A stretch of 64,000 nucleotides of DNA from Clostridium thermosuccinogenes (GCF_002896855.1 NZ_CP021850.1:3187665-3251664), one strand, 5' to 3'; positions 17,036-26,623 are shown, counted from the first letter of the stretch. Notes: generated from the letters alone by a model not told the origin. Numbers and translations are program-made.

Positions 17036-18101
17036 AAAGGAAAAACTAAAGCATAATATTGATATATTAAAATCCATGACGAGTTCAACCATTATCGCCG
17101 TTTTAAAAGGAAACGGTTATGGCCTGGGCATAGTGGAATTTGCCCGGTTTCTGCTGGATAACGGGATAGATTATTTCGCTGTATCGGAGATAAGCGAAGC
17201 GATAAAACTCAGGGAAGAAGGCTTTGAAAACAATATACTCCTTCTCACCCCTGCCAGCAGTGACGAAGAAGCTGAGACTATAGTCCAATACAACATAATA
17301 CCTTCCATAGGTTCCTTGAATTCTGCCACTTTGATAAACGAAGCCGGAAAACGCCTCGACAGGATAATTGACGTCCATCTGAAAATCGATACCGGCTTCG
17401 GAAGGTTTGGTTTTATCTGGAATTCCATAGGAGACTGTCATTCCTTTTTGAAATCTTTGGAGAATATAAGGATAGTCGGAACCTATTCCCATCTGTCCTT
17501 TTCTTTCTCCAAGAAAGCAAAGTTGATACAGGTGCAATATGAGAGATTTCTAAAATGCGTTGAAGGATTGAATCAAAACGGTATTAGGACCGGCATGCTG
17601 CATATAGCAAATTCCTGCGCTTTTTTGCAATACGAGAGCATGCATCTTGATGCTGTGAGAATCGGTTCAGCTTTTCTTGGCAGGATACCCATCGAAAACA
17701 AGTATGGCTTGAATAGGATCGGGTACATGAAATCCAAAATAATAGAACTCAAAGAGCTGCCAAAAGGATATTACATCGGATATGCCAACACATACAAAAC
17801 CAAGCGGCCAACCCGTATCGGCATAGTTCCGGTTGGATACAAGGACGGGTTTGGAGTGGAGAAAACAAAGGATACTTTCCGGTTCCTGGACATACTGAGG
17901 TATATCTATCATGACCTGAAGCTATTTAATAAAAGAATATATGTGCGTGTAAAGGGCAAAAAGGCTAAAGTCCTTGGACGCATCAGCATGTATAATATCG
18001 TTATAGACACTACGGATCTTGATGTAAGCATCGGCGACGAAGTTTTACTGGATGTCAATCCTGTTTTGATCGAAACCTCCATCAAAAGAGAGTACTTATG
18101 A
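17016..18101 (+). CDS. alr: Alanine racemase-like PLP enzyme
   Basis: A fold-type III PLP enzyme. The PLP lysine is in AVLKGNGYGLG, the substrate/phosphate regions in HLKIDTGFGRFGF and HIANSCAF, and the catalytic tyrosine region in IGYANTY. VPVGYKDGFG replaces the usual GYADG, and GRISMYN replaces GRIsMDQ, so the conserved Asp is Tyr. It also ends soon after the GDEVLL strand, missing about 30-40 C-terminal residues found in housekeeping Alr (361 residues here). It may be a specialised racemase feeding the adjacent FemX ligase rather than the main D-alanine source; amino acid racemases for serine or other residues share this fold. The start overlaps the FemX gene by 20 bases. Confidence 0.78.
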   Translation: MKTLVIEKEKLKHNIDILKSMTSSTIIAVLKGNGYGLGIVEFARFLLDNGIDYFAVSEISEAIKLREEGFENNILLLTPASSDEEAETIVQYNIIPSIGSLNSATLINEAGKRLDRIIDVHLKIDTGFGRFGFIWNSIGDCHSFLKSLENIRIVGTYSHLSFSFSKKAKLIQVQYERFLKCVEGLNQNGIRTGMLHIANSCAFLQYESMHLDAVRIGSAFLGRIPIENKYGLNRIGYMKSKIIELKELPKGYYIGYANTYKTKRPTRIGIVPVGYKDGFGVEKTKDTFRFLDILRYIYHDLKLFNKRIYVRVKGKKAKVLGRISMYNIVIDTTDLDVSIGDEVLLDVNPVLIETSIKREYL

Positions 18102-18282
18102 AAAGGTTCAATTCTGTAACCAATTTTTTACTTAATAATTTGTTAAAAAGTACTTGTTATTTTCTGTAAGTTGATGTAAGATATTCATTAGTGTCGCATA
18201 GATATTCAAGATATGCTTAAATCAGTTAAGTTTAAGCCAGTTTATAATTTGATATTATTTGATGGAGGAGGTACACCAGGTC

Positions 18283-18462
18283 ATGTCCCCGCATAAGTCT
18301 AAATCTTCTCTATATGAGAAGATTTGCGTTCTTAGAGTGGAATTGGAGCGCTTGCTTGATAAAGAAAGTACGAGTTCGATCAACGTTCTGAAATTGAGCA
18401 AAGAGCTGGACAAATACATAGAAAGTTATTACAAGTTCCAAGGTATCACACAAAATATATAA
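18283..18462 (+). CDS. Spo0E-like sporulation regulatory protein
   Basis: A small helical-hairpin protein of the Spo0E family, which in Bacillus dephosphorylates Spo0A~P. The pattern LYEKICVLRVELERLLDK, then VLKLSKELDKYIESYY includes the SxELD motif needed for activity. The ATG at 18283 follows GGAGGAGG by 11 bases; an earlier in-frame TTG at 18259 would place the ribosome site inside the gene and is rejected. The protein is 59 residues, normal for the family. It has its own intergenic leader and is not obviously part of the upstream operon. Confidence 0.85.
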   Translation: MSPHKSKSSLYEKICVLRVELERLLDKESTSSINVLKLSKELDKYIESYYKFQGITQNI

Positions 18463-18538
18463 TGAGTTGCATTTAATTTTTCTCCCCCCCCCTCTTTAAT
18501 CTCCGACTAAAAGTGCCAATACTTTATAATAATAAAGA

Positions 18539-18568
18539 AAGGACAGATAAATTATCTTATCTGTCCTT
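18539..18568 (-). terminator. Terminator overlapping the proA stop codon
   Basis: On the minus strand AAGGACAGATAA pairs with TTATCTGTCCTT around 6 bases and is followed by a T-rich tract. The proA stop codon (18552-18554) lies inside the hairpin. Confidence 0.75.
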
Positions 18569-19796
18569 CTCCATATATGATATATTTTATTGTTGTAAGC
18601 TCTTTTAACCCCACCGGTCCTCTGGCATGAAGCTTTTGATTGCTTATCCCTATTTCCGCTCCAAATCCAAATTCCCCGCCGTCGGTAAACCGGGTGGAAG
18701 CATTGACATAAACAGCTGCGGCATCTATTTCATTTAAAAACCTCTGAGCCTTATTATAGTTAGTTGTAACAATGGCCTCTGAATGTTTCGTACCATGTCT
18801 GTTTATATGATCGATGGCTTCATCTATTCCTCCTACCACCTTAACCGCAAGGATGTAGTCCAGGTATTCCTTGTCCCAATCTTCCTCAGCAGCAGGCAAA
18901 CAGTCACTATATATGGCTCTGGTCCTTTCGCATCCCCGGATCTCCACATTAAGTCCCTGCAAAGTCTTAAGAACCTTAGGAAGAAATTCCTGGGCTACCG
19001 CCTCATCCACAAGCATGGTCTCAGCCGCATTGCATACACCAGGCCTGCTGGTCTTGGCATTTACTATTATCCTTTCGGCCATATCGAGATCCGCATCCCC
19101 GTCCACATATACATGGCAATTGCCGGTGCCCGTTTGAATTACCGGCACGGTGGAGTTTTGCACCACCGAATTTATCAGTCCTTCGCCACCTCGCGGTATC
19201 AAAACATCTATGTACTTGTTAAGCTTCATCATGCGGGCTACCGTCTCCCTGCTGGTATCCTCGATAAGCTGCACTGTACCTTCAGGCATTCCGGCCTCCG
19301 CCAAAGCAGTGTCGATAACTGATATGATCGCCTTATTGGAATTTATAGCTTCACTTCCACCCCGCAGGATAACGGCATTTCCTGATTTGATGCATAAGCC
19401 TGCTGCATCCACTGTTACATTGGGTCTGGCCTCGTAAATCATTCCGACAACCCCTATGGGTACTCTTTTCTGACCAATCTGAAGCCCATTGGGGCGCTTC
19501 CACATGGAAACAACCTCACCCACCGGATCCGGAAGGGCAGCAATCTGAAGCAGGCCTTCCGCCATGGCGGCTATTCTCTTTTCGTTTAAGGTAAGCCGGT
19601 CTATGAGCGCTCCTTTTATGCCCCTGTCAACAGCATTTTGAACGTCTATTGCGTTTGCTTCCAGTATCTTTGCCTTTTCCTTTATCAAAAGCTCCGACAT
19701 CTTTTTTAAAGCATCATCCTTTATCAAAGATGAAAGGTTGGCCAGCTTATAGGATGCCTTTTTCGCCTTTTCTCCCTTGAGGATCAGCTCATCCAT
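18552..19796 (-). CDS. proA: Gamma-glutamyl phosphate reductase
   Basis: Reduces gamma-glutamyl phosphate to glutamate semialdehyde with NADPH, the second step of proline synthesis. The aldehyde dehydrogenase-like fold shows VPIGVVGMIYEARPNVT, GNAVILRGGSEA, DVLIPRGGEGL, the catalytic cysteine in RPGVCNAAETML, and STRFTDGGEFGFGAEIGIS near the C-terminus. The ATG at 19796 follows GGAGGTGTT; the longer frame upstream has no support. Length is 414 residues, normal. It lies 19 bases after proB, forming a proBA operon that ends in a hairpin overlapping its own stop codon. Confidence 0.95.
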   Translation of the reverse strand: MDELILKGEKAKKASYKLANLSSLIKDDALKKMSELLIKEKAKILEANAIDVQNAVDRGIKGALIDRLTLNEKRIAAMAEGLLQIAALPDPVGEVVSMWKRPNGLQIGQKRVPIGVVGMIYEARPNVTVDAAGLCIKSGNAVILRGGSEAINSNKAIISVIDTALAEAGMPEGTVQLIEDTSRETVARMMKLNKYIDVLIPRGGEGLINSVVQNSTVPVIQTGTGNCHVYVDGDADLDMAERIIVNAKTSRPGVCNAAETMLVDEAVAQEFLPKVLKTLQGLNVEIRGCERTRAIYSDCLPAAEEDWDKEYLDYILAVKVVGGIDEAIDHINRHGTKHSEAIVTTNYNKAQRFLNEIDAAAVYVNASTRFTDGGEFGFGAEIGISNQKLHARGPVGLKELTTIKYIIYGEGQIR

Positions 19797-19815
19797 ACCA
19801 TAACACCTCCTGCCT

Positions 19816-20640
19816 TTATTTTGCCGATTTGGAAAGAAATAAAGAACCGATGTCCTTGCCATTTATTATGTCCATGATAATCTCAGGATTATCTCCGTTG
19901 GTCAAAACCATGTTTACGCCGGAAGAAGTGGCTATCTTCGCAGCATTCAGCTTTGTGATCATGCCGCCGGTTCCCCTTTTCGTGCCTGCTCCTTCGGCAC
20001 ATTTTTCTAACTCCGGTGTTATCTCCTCTATCACGGAAATCAGTTTTGAACACTCATTTTTCCGCGGATCGCAATCGTAAAATCCGTCTATATCGGAAAG
20101 TATGATCAGCAAATCCGCCTTTACCAGCTTTGCAACGATAGCCGACAAGGTATCATTTTCACTGAAGGTATCCTCCTGTCCGGCTTTTATTTCTTCCACA
20201 GAAACAGAGTCATTTTCATTTACTATCGGGATTACGCCCTTTTTTAGCAGCTCTTCAAACGTATTTATTACATTCTCCCGTCCATAATCGTTGCTCAGTA
20301 TATCCCGGGTAAGAAGTATCTGACCTACTATATGCTCATATTCCAGAAAAAACTTGCTGTAAATATGCATCAGCTCGCATTGTCCTACCGCAGCGACAGC
20401 CTGCTTTTCCCGTATATTATGGGGGCGCTCCTTTAGTTTGAGCATCCCGACCCCTACACCGATGGCTCCGGATGATACAAGTATGACTTCTCTACCCTGG
20501 TTTACCAGATCCGACAGCACCCTGGCCAGCCTATCAATCCTGGTAAAATTCATTTTTCCCGTATCATAGGTTAAGGTGGAAGTCCCAACCTTGACAACTA
20601 TTCTCTTGGCGTCTTTCAATTGCTCCCTTATATTCGCCAT
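19816..20640 (-). CDS. proB: Glutamate 5-kinase
   Basis: Phosphorylates glutamate at the gamma-carboxyl, the first and feedback-inhibited step of proline synthesis. The amino acid kinase fold is shown by [58 protein letters not shown] and [15 protein letters not shown]. At 274 residues it is the short form without the C-terminal PUA domain, which is common in Clostridia. First gene of the proBA operon. Upstream lies a 316-base gap with GC-rich hairpins but no recognised riboswitch. Confidence 0.95.
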   Translation of the reverse strand: MANIREQLKDAKRIVVKVGTSTLTYDTGKMNFTRIDRLARVLSDLVNQGREVILVSSGAIGVGVGMLKLKERPHNIREKQAVAAVGQCELMHIYSKFFLEYEHIVGQILLTRDILSNDYGRENVINTFEELLKKGVIPIVNENDSVSVEEIKAGQEDTFSENDTLSAIVAKLVKADLLIILSDIDGFYDCDPRKNECSKLISVIEEITPELEKCAEGAGTKRGTGGMITKLNAAKIATSSGVNMVLTNGDNPEIIMDIINGKDIGSLFLSKSAK

Positions 20641-20956
20641 TTTCCTGATACCTCACATTGCAGCAAAATTGCATTCTAATTCCTGAAATACCGCCTTTTG
20701 GCGGCAGTTCATCATGAATGCATAATCATACATTAACAAGATTTGTTATCTATGATTTAACATAATATATCACAATAAACCTCAATATTCAATAAAGTAA
20801 AGAAAATTCTTCCTGTAAGCAAAAGACAAATTAACACGATGTTCCGGCAACAGCCTTGTCCGGTGGGGATTAGCCCCCTGCCCCTTTTGAGACGAAGAGA
20901 GCCCAAAACACAGCCAAGTTTTAACCAGCCTTTATAAAGTGCATCAATTGATATTG
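20641..20956. other. Intergenic gap upstream of proB
   Basis: Between about 20840 and 20900 two adjacent hairpins can form: CCGG-N12-CCGG and GGGGATTAGCCCC. I recognise no T-box (no conserved tRNA-end bulge) or known riboswitch. Otherwise nothing seen. Confidence 0.4.
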
Positions 20957-21202
20957 TCAGCGTGTCGGTTCGGTTACACTATCTATGCTTCTTTTTTCGT
21001 ACTGATTTTTTATGCTGCCATCCCGTCCGCTTCCGGATTCCTTCTCCTGTTTTTTGTCCTCAAAAAACCTAAAAATGCTTACAATGTTTTTTCCGCTGTT
21101 TCTAGAAGACAGCAAGGCATAATCATACCCTATCAGGAAACCGATTATTGCCATGCTTAAATAAAGCACAATCATTTTCTTTGTGACTAGTCCTTTTAGC
21201 AT
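20957..21202 (-). CDS. Small single-pass membrane protein, family unknown
   Basis: A protein of about 81 residues, starting MLKGLVTKKM. One membrane segment lies at about residues 10-28 (MIVLYLSMAIIGFLIGYDY), followed by a charged tail (FFEDKKQEKESG). The second ATG (21202) is chosen because AGGAGG lies 9 bases before it. It begins 89 bases after the pyk stop on the same strand. The ribosome site sits next to a 10-base inverted repeat (21214-21223 with 21257-21266), which may control access to it. No function is proposed. Confidence 0.55.
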   Translation of the reverse strand: MLKGLVTKKMIVLYLSMAIIGFLIGYDYALLSSRNSGKNIVSIFRFFEDKKQEKESGSGRDGSIKNQYEKRSIDSVTEPTR

Positions 21203-21213
21203 GCACATTACCT

Positions 21214-21266
21214 CCTGCTGGTAAGTGTTTGCATCGAAAAGGAATATTATTCAATATACCAGCAGG
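21214..21266 (-). promoter_or_regulatory. Inverted repeat abutting the ribosome site of the small membrane protein
   Basis: On the minus strand CCTGCTGGTA and TACCAGCAGG form a perfect 10-base stem with a 33-base loop. The 3' arm runs directly into the GGAGG ribosome site. It could act as a pyk terminator-like structure (no T tract) or mask translation. Confidence 0.45.
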
Positions 21267-21291
21267 AACAGTGCAAAATGACGTACACCTT

Positions 21292-23046
21292 TTAGTTCTC
21301 AGCGTCTGCACCGTAACATACAATGCCCCTGTCGGCATCCACGGTTACCACCGAACCGCTCTTTAATATCTGGGTGGCATTATCGGCCCCCACAATCACC
21401 GGAATATCTAAAGCCAACCCCAATGTAGCAGCATGGGAGTTTGTTCCGCCTTCCTCCACAATAAGGGCGGAAGCCCTTCTGGCGATAGGAATTATATCAT
21501 TGTTTGTAAAGGGCAGCACCAGTATCTCTCCATCGACAAACTTCTCGTTTGCCTCCTCAAAGGTCCTGGCAACACACAGCTCCCCCGTAACTGATCCTGA
21601 ACCTATACCCGTACCCTGCACTAAAACCTTACCTACTATATGCACCTTCATGATGTTTGTAGTTCCGCTCACCCCTATTGGAATACCAGCGGTGATTACC
21701 ACCAGGTCTCCATTGCGGACAAGCCCCGACTCCAGCGCCTTTTCAATTCCGGAGTCAAACATTTCATCTGTAGAAGACGCATAATCAACCAGGTATGGCA
21801 AAACCCCCCAGGACAGTGATAACTGGCGTTGTACTCTCGGGGAAACGGTTGTTGCAATAATCGGGCAGTCAGGTCTGAACCGGGAAATCATCCTGGCGGT
21901 ATGTCCTGACTTTGTAACCGTTATAATTGCCGCTGCCTTGAGGTCCTGAGCCGTAGTGCAGGTTGCATGGCCTATGGCGTTGGTTACGCTTGTAACTATA
22001 TCTCCTCTGAAGTCGGAGAAACGCCTCCAATAATCAATGGAGCTTTCTGCCTTTTCTGCTATTCTTGACATCATTTCAAGGCTTTCTACAGGATACCTTC
22101 CTGCTGCGGTTTCGCCGGACAGCATTATAGCGCTGGTACCGTCATAAATGGCATTGGCTACGTCACTGGCCTCAGCTCTTGTCGGCCTGGGATTTCTTAT
22201 CATTGAGTCAAGCATCTGGGTTGCAGTAATGACCGGTTTGCCATTGGCATAGCACTTTTCTATGAGCATTTTCTGAGCGATGGGCACTTCTTCCACCGGA
22301 ATTTCTACTCCCAGGTCTCCCCTCGCCACCATAATGCCATCGGCTACCTTGATTATTTCATCAATATTCTCTAGTCCTGTACGGTTTTCGATTTTGGCGA
22401 TAACCTTTATATCGGCGCCGCCGTTTTTCTCCAGAAGCTTTTTGATATCCACGACGTCGTCGGCTTTTCTTATGAAAGAAGCTCCTATGAAATCAAATTC
22501 ATTTTCGATTCCAAACTTTATGTCTTCGATATCCTTTTCCGTTATCGACGGAAGACGTACTTCCACGCCCGGAACATTGATTCCCTTCCTGTTTCCTACA
22601 ACACCACCGTTTATTACGGTACAATAGATATCCTTGTCTCTTATCTCCTCAACTCTGAGCTCCACCAGACCATCATCGATCAGTATGCGGCTTCCTTTGG
22701 TGACATCTTTGTAGAGATCCTTATATGAAACCGAAACTCTGCTTTCATCTCCCAAAATGTCATCATGACAGAGTATGAAGGTTTCTCCCGGCTTTAGCTG
22801 CACTTCTCCTTTTTCAAAGATGCCAGTGCGGATTTCAGGTCCCTTGGTATCAAGGAGAAGGGGAATCGGCAGACCAAGGCTGTCCCTTACCTTCTTAAAA
22901 GTGTCTATTCTTTTCTTATGTTCTTCATGGGTGCCATGGGAAAAATTTATACGGGCGACGTTCATTCCCTTCAGCATGAGCATTCTAAGTACATTTTCAT
23001 CATCTACCGCAGGTCCTAATGTACAGATTATTTTTGTTTTTCTCAT
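21292..23046 (-). CDS. pyk: Pyruvate kinase with C-terminal PEP-utilising domain
   Basis: Catalyses phosphoenolpyruvate plus ADP to pyruvate plus ATP, the last step of glycolysis. The N-terminal barrel begins KTKIICTLGPAVDDE and includes NVARINFSHGTHEEH, LLLDTKGPEIRTG, the catalytic-lysine region VKVIAKIENRTGL and MVARGDLGVEIP, and the signature ITATQMLDSMIRNPRPTRAE. The allosteric domain ends near residue 475. A further 110 residues form a PEP-utilising mobile domain (phosphohistidine-type motif EGGTNSHAATLGLAL), typical of the long Bacillus and Clostridium enzymes. Total 584 residues. No ppdK or pfk neighbour is present. Confidence 0.96.
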   Translation of the reverse strand: MRKTKIICTLGPAVDDENVLRMLMLKGMNVARINFSHGTHEEHKKRIDTFKKVRDSLGLPIPLLLDTKGPEIRTGIFEKGEVQLKPGETFILCHDDILGDESRVSVSYKDLYKDVTKGSRILIDDGLVELRVEEIRDKDIYCTVINGGVVGNRKGINVPGVEVRLPSITEKDIEDIKFGIENEFDFIGASFIRKADDVVDIKKLLEKNGGADIKVIAKIENRTGLENIDEIIKVADGIMVARGDLGVEIPVEEVPIAQKMLIEKCYANGKPVITATQMLDSMIRNPRPTRAEASDVANAIYDGTSAIMLSGETAAGRYPVESLEMMSRIAEKAESSIDYWRRFSDFRGDIVTSVTNAIGHATCTTAQDLKAAAIITVTKSGHTARMISRFRPDCPIIATTVSPRVQRQLSLSWGVLPYLVDYASSTDEMFDSGIEKALESGLVRNGDLVVITAGIPIGVSGTTNIMKVHIVGKVLVQGTGIGSGSVTGELCVARTFEEANEKFVDGEILVLPFTNNDIIPIARRASALIVEEGGTNSHAATLGLALDIPVIVGADNATQILKSGSVVTVDADRGIVCYGADAEN

Positions 23047-23638
23047 ATTTCCTCCATCCTATTACTAATAAAAAGAACGTAAAATTTAACAATGCAATAA
23101 GCTAATACTACATCATTGTACTGGAAAATAAAGGTTTTAAGGCTCCTTCAACTTCCTTGCGACGAATAAATCAATCTGTTGAAACTGCGCAAGAACATGG
23201 TAGGTATATTTATGAGCCAACTTGCCGCACTTCGGGTAAAGCCGTCTTTCGGCAAGCACTTCCACATAATGCCAAAAACAAAGTAGAACTAACCTATAAT
23301 AATCGTCGATATTATAGCATAAGCTGCATCTGCCTGCAAGCAGCACATGTATATATAGGCCTTTCCTGTCCCCGGTAATGCCGGATTGTATAAGACAGCA
23401 TCCATAACCGGATATAAATAAATCTTTAATTAACACTTTGGACCGACTCCTTAAAATCTAAGGCATATCATCAATATGATTATCATCTTATACACAGGGT
23501 TTTCGCTTTTCACCTAATACATAAAGACTAAACTCTCACTTAAATGTAGATTTTTTAACAATATGCTGGCAAGTGCAATCAAAAAAGTGTAAAATAATTT
23601 ACATCAGTAAATTATTAAAGTGCAACGAGGTATCAAAA
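23047..23638. other. Divergent intergenic region between pyk and the DUF711 gene
   Basis: 592 bases without a convincing gene. A 99-codon minus-strand open frame (23137-23436) has no ribosome site and no recognisable family, so it is not called. A promoter for the DUF711 gene is expected but none stands out. Confidence 0.5.
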
Positions 23639-24997
23639 ATGATAAATGCAATGGAAATAATTGAAACAATCAAAATGATACAGGAAGAAAATCTTGATAT
23701 CAGAACCATTACCATGGGTATTTCCTTGAGGGATTGCATCCATCCCGACGGAAAAATCGCATGCGAAAAGATTTATGACAAAATCACGCGGCGTGCCGCC
23801 AATCTTGTCAAAGTCGGAGATGATATAGAAAGGGAATTCGGTATACCTATAATCAACAAAAGGATATCCGTTACCCCCATTTCCATAATAGCTGAAAGCA
23901 GTGATGAGGAGAATTATGTCAAGTTTGCACAGGTTCTGGACAGAGCGGCTGACACTGTCGGAGTGAACTTTATCGGCGGGTTCTCGGCGCTGGTTCATAA
24001 AGGCTACACGCCTGGCGATCGAAAGCTTATAAGCTCCATCCCCGAAGCGTTAAGCTCCACAAAAAAGGTATGCGCTTCCGTGAACCTGGCAACGACAAAG
24101 ACCGGTATCAACATGGATGCGGTAAGGGAAATGGGACAAATCATAAAGAGATCAGCCGAGCTTACCGCCAGCGAAGGCGGAATGGCATGTGCAAAGCTTG
24201 TGGTGTTTGCCAATGCACCGGAAGATAATCCTTTTATGGCGGGAGCCTTTCATGGCGTCGGAGAGCCGGAATGTGTGATAAATGTCGGTGTAAGCGGGCC
24301 GGGAGTAGTAAAATGTGCCCTGGAGAAAGTAAGAGGCGCAGACTTCGGAACGGTAGCGGAAACCATCAAGAAAACCGCGTTCAAAATAACCAGAATGGGA
24401 CAATTGGTGGCACAGGAGGCATCCAGAAGGCTTAACGTGCCTTTTGGAATAGTGGACCTGTCCCTTGCCCCGACTCCGGCTGTAGGGGACAGCGTTGCCC
24501 ATATCCTCGAGGAAATGGGTCTTGAGAAATGCGGTGCCCCGGGCACTACAGCCGCACTGGCTCTTCTGAATGATGCTGTCAAAAAGGGCGGAATAATGGC
24601 ATCCTCCTATGTAGGCGGTCTGAGCGGTGCCTTTATCCCGGTAAGTGAAGACGCCGGCATGATTGACGCGGTAGTCAAGGGAGCATTGTCCATTGAAAAG
24701 CTGGAAGCCATGACCTGTGTATGTTCGGTGGGCCTTGACATGATAGTGGTTCCCGGAAGCACCAGCGCTGAAACAATTTCAGCGATAATAGCCGATGAGG
24801 CGGCTATCGGAGTGGTCAACAACAAGACGACAGCGGTAAGGATCATACCGGCTCCGGGTAAAGAGGTAGGAGACATTGTTGAGTTTGGAGGATTGCTCGG
24901 CTCAGGTCCGGTCATGGAAGTCAACCGCTTCCGCAGCGATGAATTTATAAAGCGCGGCGGAAGGATTCCCGCGCCCATACACAGTTTGAGAAACTGA
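23639..24997 (+). CDS. PFL-like family protein (DUF711/UPF0210)
   Basis: A 452-residue protein of the DUF711 family, which is structurally related to glycyl-radical enzymes but whose reaction is not established. Family motifs are [13 protein letters not shown] at the N-terminus, [32 protein letters not shown] and [26 protein letters not shown]. The ATG at 23639 follows an ACGAGG site; the earlier in-frame ATG has none. An ACT-domain protein gene follows after 151 bases. The pair is widely conserved, normally with the ACT gene first; the order here is reversed. Both probably share the terminator at 25439. Confidence 0.88.
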   Translation: MINAMEIIETIKMIQEENLDIRTITMGISLRDCIHPDGKIACEKIYDKITRRAANLVKVGDDIEREFGIPIINKRISVTPISIIAESSDEENYVKFAQVLDRAADTVGVNFIGGFSALVHKGYTPGDRKLISSIPEALSSTKKVCASVNLATTKTGINMDAVREMGQIIKRSAELTASEGGMACAKLVVFANAPEDNPFMAGAFHGVGEPECVINVGVSGPGVVKCALEKVRGADFGTVAETIKKTAFKITRMGQLVAQEASRRLNVPFGIVDLSLAPTPAVGDSVAHILEEMGLEKCGAPGTTAALALLNDAVKKGGIMASSYVGGLSGAFIPVSEDAGMIDAVVKGALSIEKLEAMTCVCSVGLDMIVVPGSTSAETISAIIADEAAIGVVNNKTTAVRIIPAPGKEVGDIVEFGGLLGSGPVMEVNRFRSDEFIKRGGRIPAPIHSLRN

Positions 24998-25148
24998 TTT
25001 ATGGATTGTCTAAATAAAGCAAAAGCCTTAGAGACGATTGCATTTGTATCACATGCTCCAGTGGATGTGGATAATGAAAAGCAGAGCATGAAATGAAGTA
25101 TAGGACATTATCGAAAAGAGAACGCACATATGCGAGGAGGATTTTTTA

Positions 25149-25418
25149 ATGAAAGCAGTTATAACGGTGATAGGCCAGGACAAGGTTGGAATAATAGCGG
25201 CAATAAGCAAAATACTGGCCGATAGCAACATAAACATACTGGATATAACCCAGACCATAATGCAGGAAATATTTACAATGATAATGATAGTGGATGTTTC
25301 CGGGTCAAATATAGAATTTTCAGAGCTGTCTGAAAAGCTGGACCAAAAGGGAAAGGAGCTAAACCTGACCATCCGGATCCAGCGTACGGATATTTTCAAC
25401 TCAATGCACAGGATATGA
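25149..25418 (+). CDS. ACT domain protein (UPF0237)
   Basis: An 89-residue protein made of a single ACT domain, the small ligand-binding fold that senses amino acids. It begins MKAVITVIGQDKVGIIAAI and continues LADSNINILDITQTIMQ, close to the GcvR-like UPF0237 family. GCGAGGAGG precedes the ATG. It sits 151 bases after the DUF711 gene and just before a strong terminator, so it is likely the second gene of that unit. It is presumed to regulate or bind the DUF711 protein; ligand unknown. Confidence 0.88.
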   Translation: MKAVITVIGQDKVGIIAAISKILADSNINILDITQTIMQEIFTMIMIVDVSGSNIEFSELSEKLDQKGKELNLTIRIQRTDIFNSMHRI

Positions 25419-25438
25419 TAATTTCCCACCCGGGTAAG

Positions 25439-25473
25439 GCAGCAAACTGGGCAAACCGGTTTGCTGCTTTTTT
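25439..25473 (+). terminator. Rho-independent terminator after the ACT gene
   Basis: GCAGCAAAC pairs with GTTTGCTGC around an 11-base loop and is followed by TTTTTT. It lies 20 bases past the ACT stop. The remaining bases to 25900 hold no gene. Confidence 0.9.
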
Positions 25474-25900
25474 CCTGTTTTTCTGATGTGTGAAGCTTTT
25501 CTTTTAGCATTTGCTTCTATGCTGTTTGCCTTTGTGCAATGTATGTAATTTCTAATAGAAAAATAAGCAACACACCAAAGAAAAGGCTTGGACTGCTAAT
25601 CCCTGCTTGCACTGAAAACGGCGGCAATTTCTGAAGGCTGCATCTTAAAGCTCTGAAATTGACCTTTTATTATAATTTTAATTCAGCTATGGTACGATTA
25701 AAACATTAAAGATGATGTAGAAATTTATTTAAAAGATATGAGTTTCAATTCCAATATGGGCAAATTTTAAGCAAAAGCAGCAAAAATGCCCCCTTAGCCC
25801 CTTCCGGAATAATTCCTGTAACCTTAGAAAAATATATAAGATAATGTGTTACATTTCCATCCATCTGGCGTCTATATAGAGTGAAAGGGGGACAATACCG

Positions 25901-26398
25901 GTGCACCTGAAATTTATTGACCTTTACGACCGATATTTCGACGACATATACCGCTATACATATTTTAAAACCGGAAACAAGTGGGAGACCGATGACCTGG
26001 TAAGTGAAATATTCACAAAAGCCTACGAAAATTTCAGTTCCGCCAAAGGAAGCTACAAAGCATGGCTTTTCACCATAGCAAGAAACGCGATTACCGATCA
26101 TTACCGGAAGAAAAAAGAAGTAGTCTTGGGAGACGATATGGATTTATATACATATCCTCATACCTTTGAAGAGGATTTGGAAAAGGATGAGGAATTAAAA
26201 TGCCTTAAAAGCTCCCTCAAAATGCTTTCCGGAGACGAGCTGGAGATAATCAGCCTGAGGTATTTTTCAGACATGAAGTATGGCGATATAGGAAAAGTCT
26301 TGGGAAAGTCGGAAGACGCGGTGAAAATGAAAGCATTCAGAACCATAAAAAAATTAAAAACCTTGGTAAATAACTTGGTAGTGTCAAAAGTTCTATGA
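25901..26398 (+). CDS. Sigma-70 family (ECF-type) sigma factor, 3' end altered by IS insertion
   Basis: Residues 5-70 are sigma region 2 (YDRYFDDIYRYTYFKTGN, WETDDLVSEIFTKAYENF, then AWLFTIARNAITDHYRKK). About 105-155 are region 4 (LSGDELEIISLRYFSDMKYG, then SEDAVKMKAFRTIKKLK). There is little between them, as in ECF factors. The IS starts inside codon 159. The last residues (VVSKVL) are encoded by the IS end. Rejoining the flanks restores a frame ending NNFMEGKK whose TGA overlaps the ATG of the downstream anti-sigma-like gene. Region 4 is intact, so the factor may still work. The annotated start codon is GTG with an AAAGGGGG ribosome site. Confidence 0.85.
   Translation: MHLKFIDLYDRYFDDIYRYTYFKTGNKWETDDLVSEIFTKAYENFSSAKGSYKAWLFTIARNAITDHYRKKKEVVLGDDMDLYTYPHTFEEDLEKDEELKCLKSSLKMLSGDELEIISLRYFSDMKYGDIGKVLGKSEDAVKMKAFRTIKKLKTLVNNLVVSKVL
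26369..26376 (+). repeat. Left target-site duplication of the IS6-type element
   Basis: AATAACTT directly before the IS; the same 8 bases recur at 28310-28317. An 8-base duplication is characteristic of the IS6 family. Confidence 0.9.
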
Positions 26399-26494
26399 AA
26401 GAATAAAATTTTGACGCCAGAAATGAGAGTATTTACCAAATATGCACATTGGAAACCAAATAAGCAACAAGAAAAACCATGGGAATATAATACC

Positions 26495-26623
26495 TGTGGA
26501 TTTGATGGATAACCCGCCCGAGGCATGGATAACAAGTGGATAAAGCATTGGCAACGAAAAGCGTGTTGCCAACACTTTATCACACAAGTTACCCACACCC
26601 CTCAAATCAGCGGGTTACCCACA
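26495..26623. repeat. Cluster of DnaA-box-like 9-mers around a hairpin, inside the IS
   Basis: Compared with TTATCCACA, TTACCCACA occurs at 26589-26597 and 26615-26623 (8/9 each) and TTATCCACT on the minus strand at 26535-26543 (8/9). Weaker 7/9 copies lie at 26495, 26504 and 26524. Between them TTGGCAAC/GTTGCCAA (26548-26555 and 26565-26572) forms an 8-base stem. Whether DnaA binds is unknown. Confidence 0.4.

Noticed and set aside
20641-20956. Known riboswitch upstream of proB
   Set aside because: Two GC-rich hairpins are present, but they do not match any riboswitch core that I can recall.
23137-23436. 99-codon minus-strand open frame
   Set aside because: No ribosome site, no recognisable motif and unusual amino acid content; likely chance in a non-coding gap.
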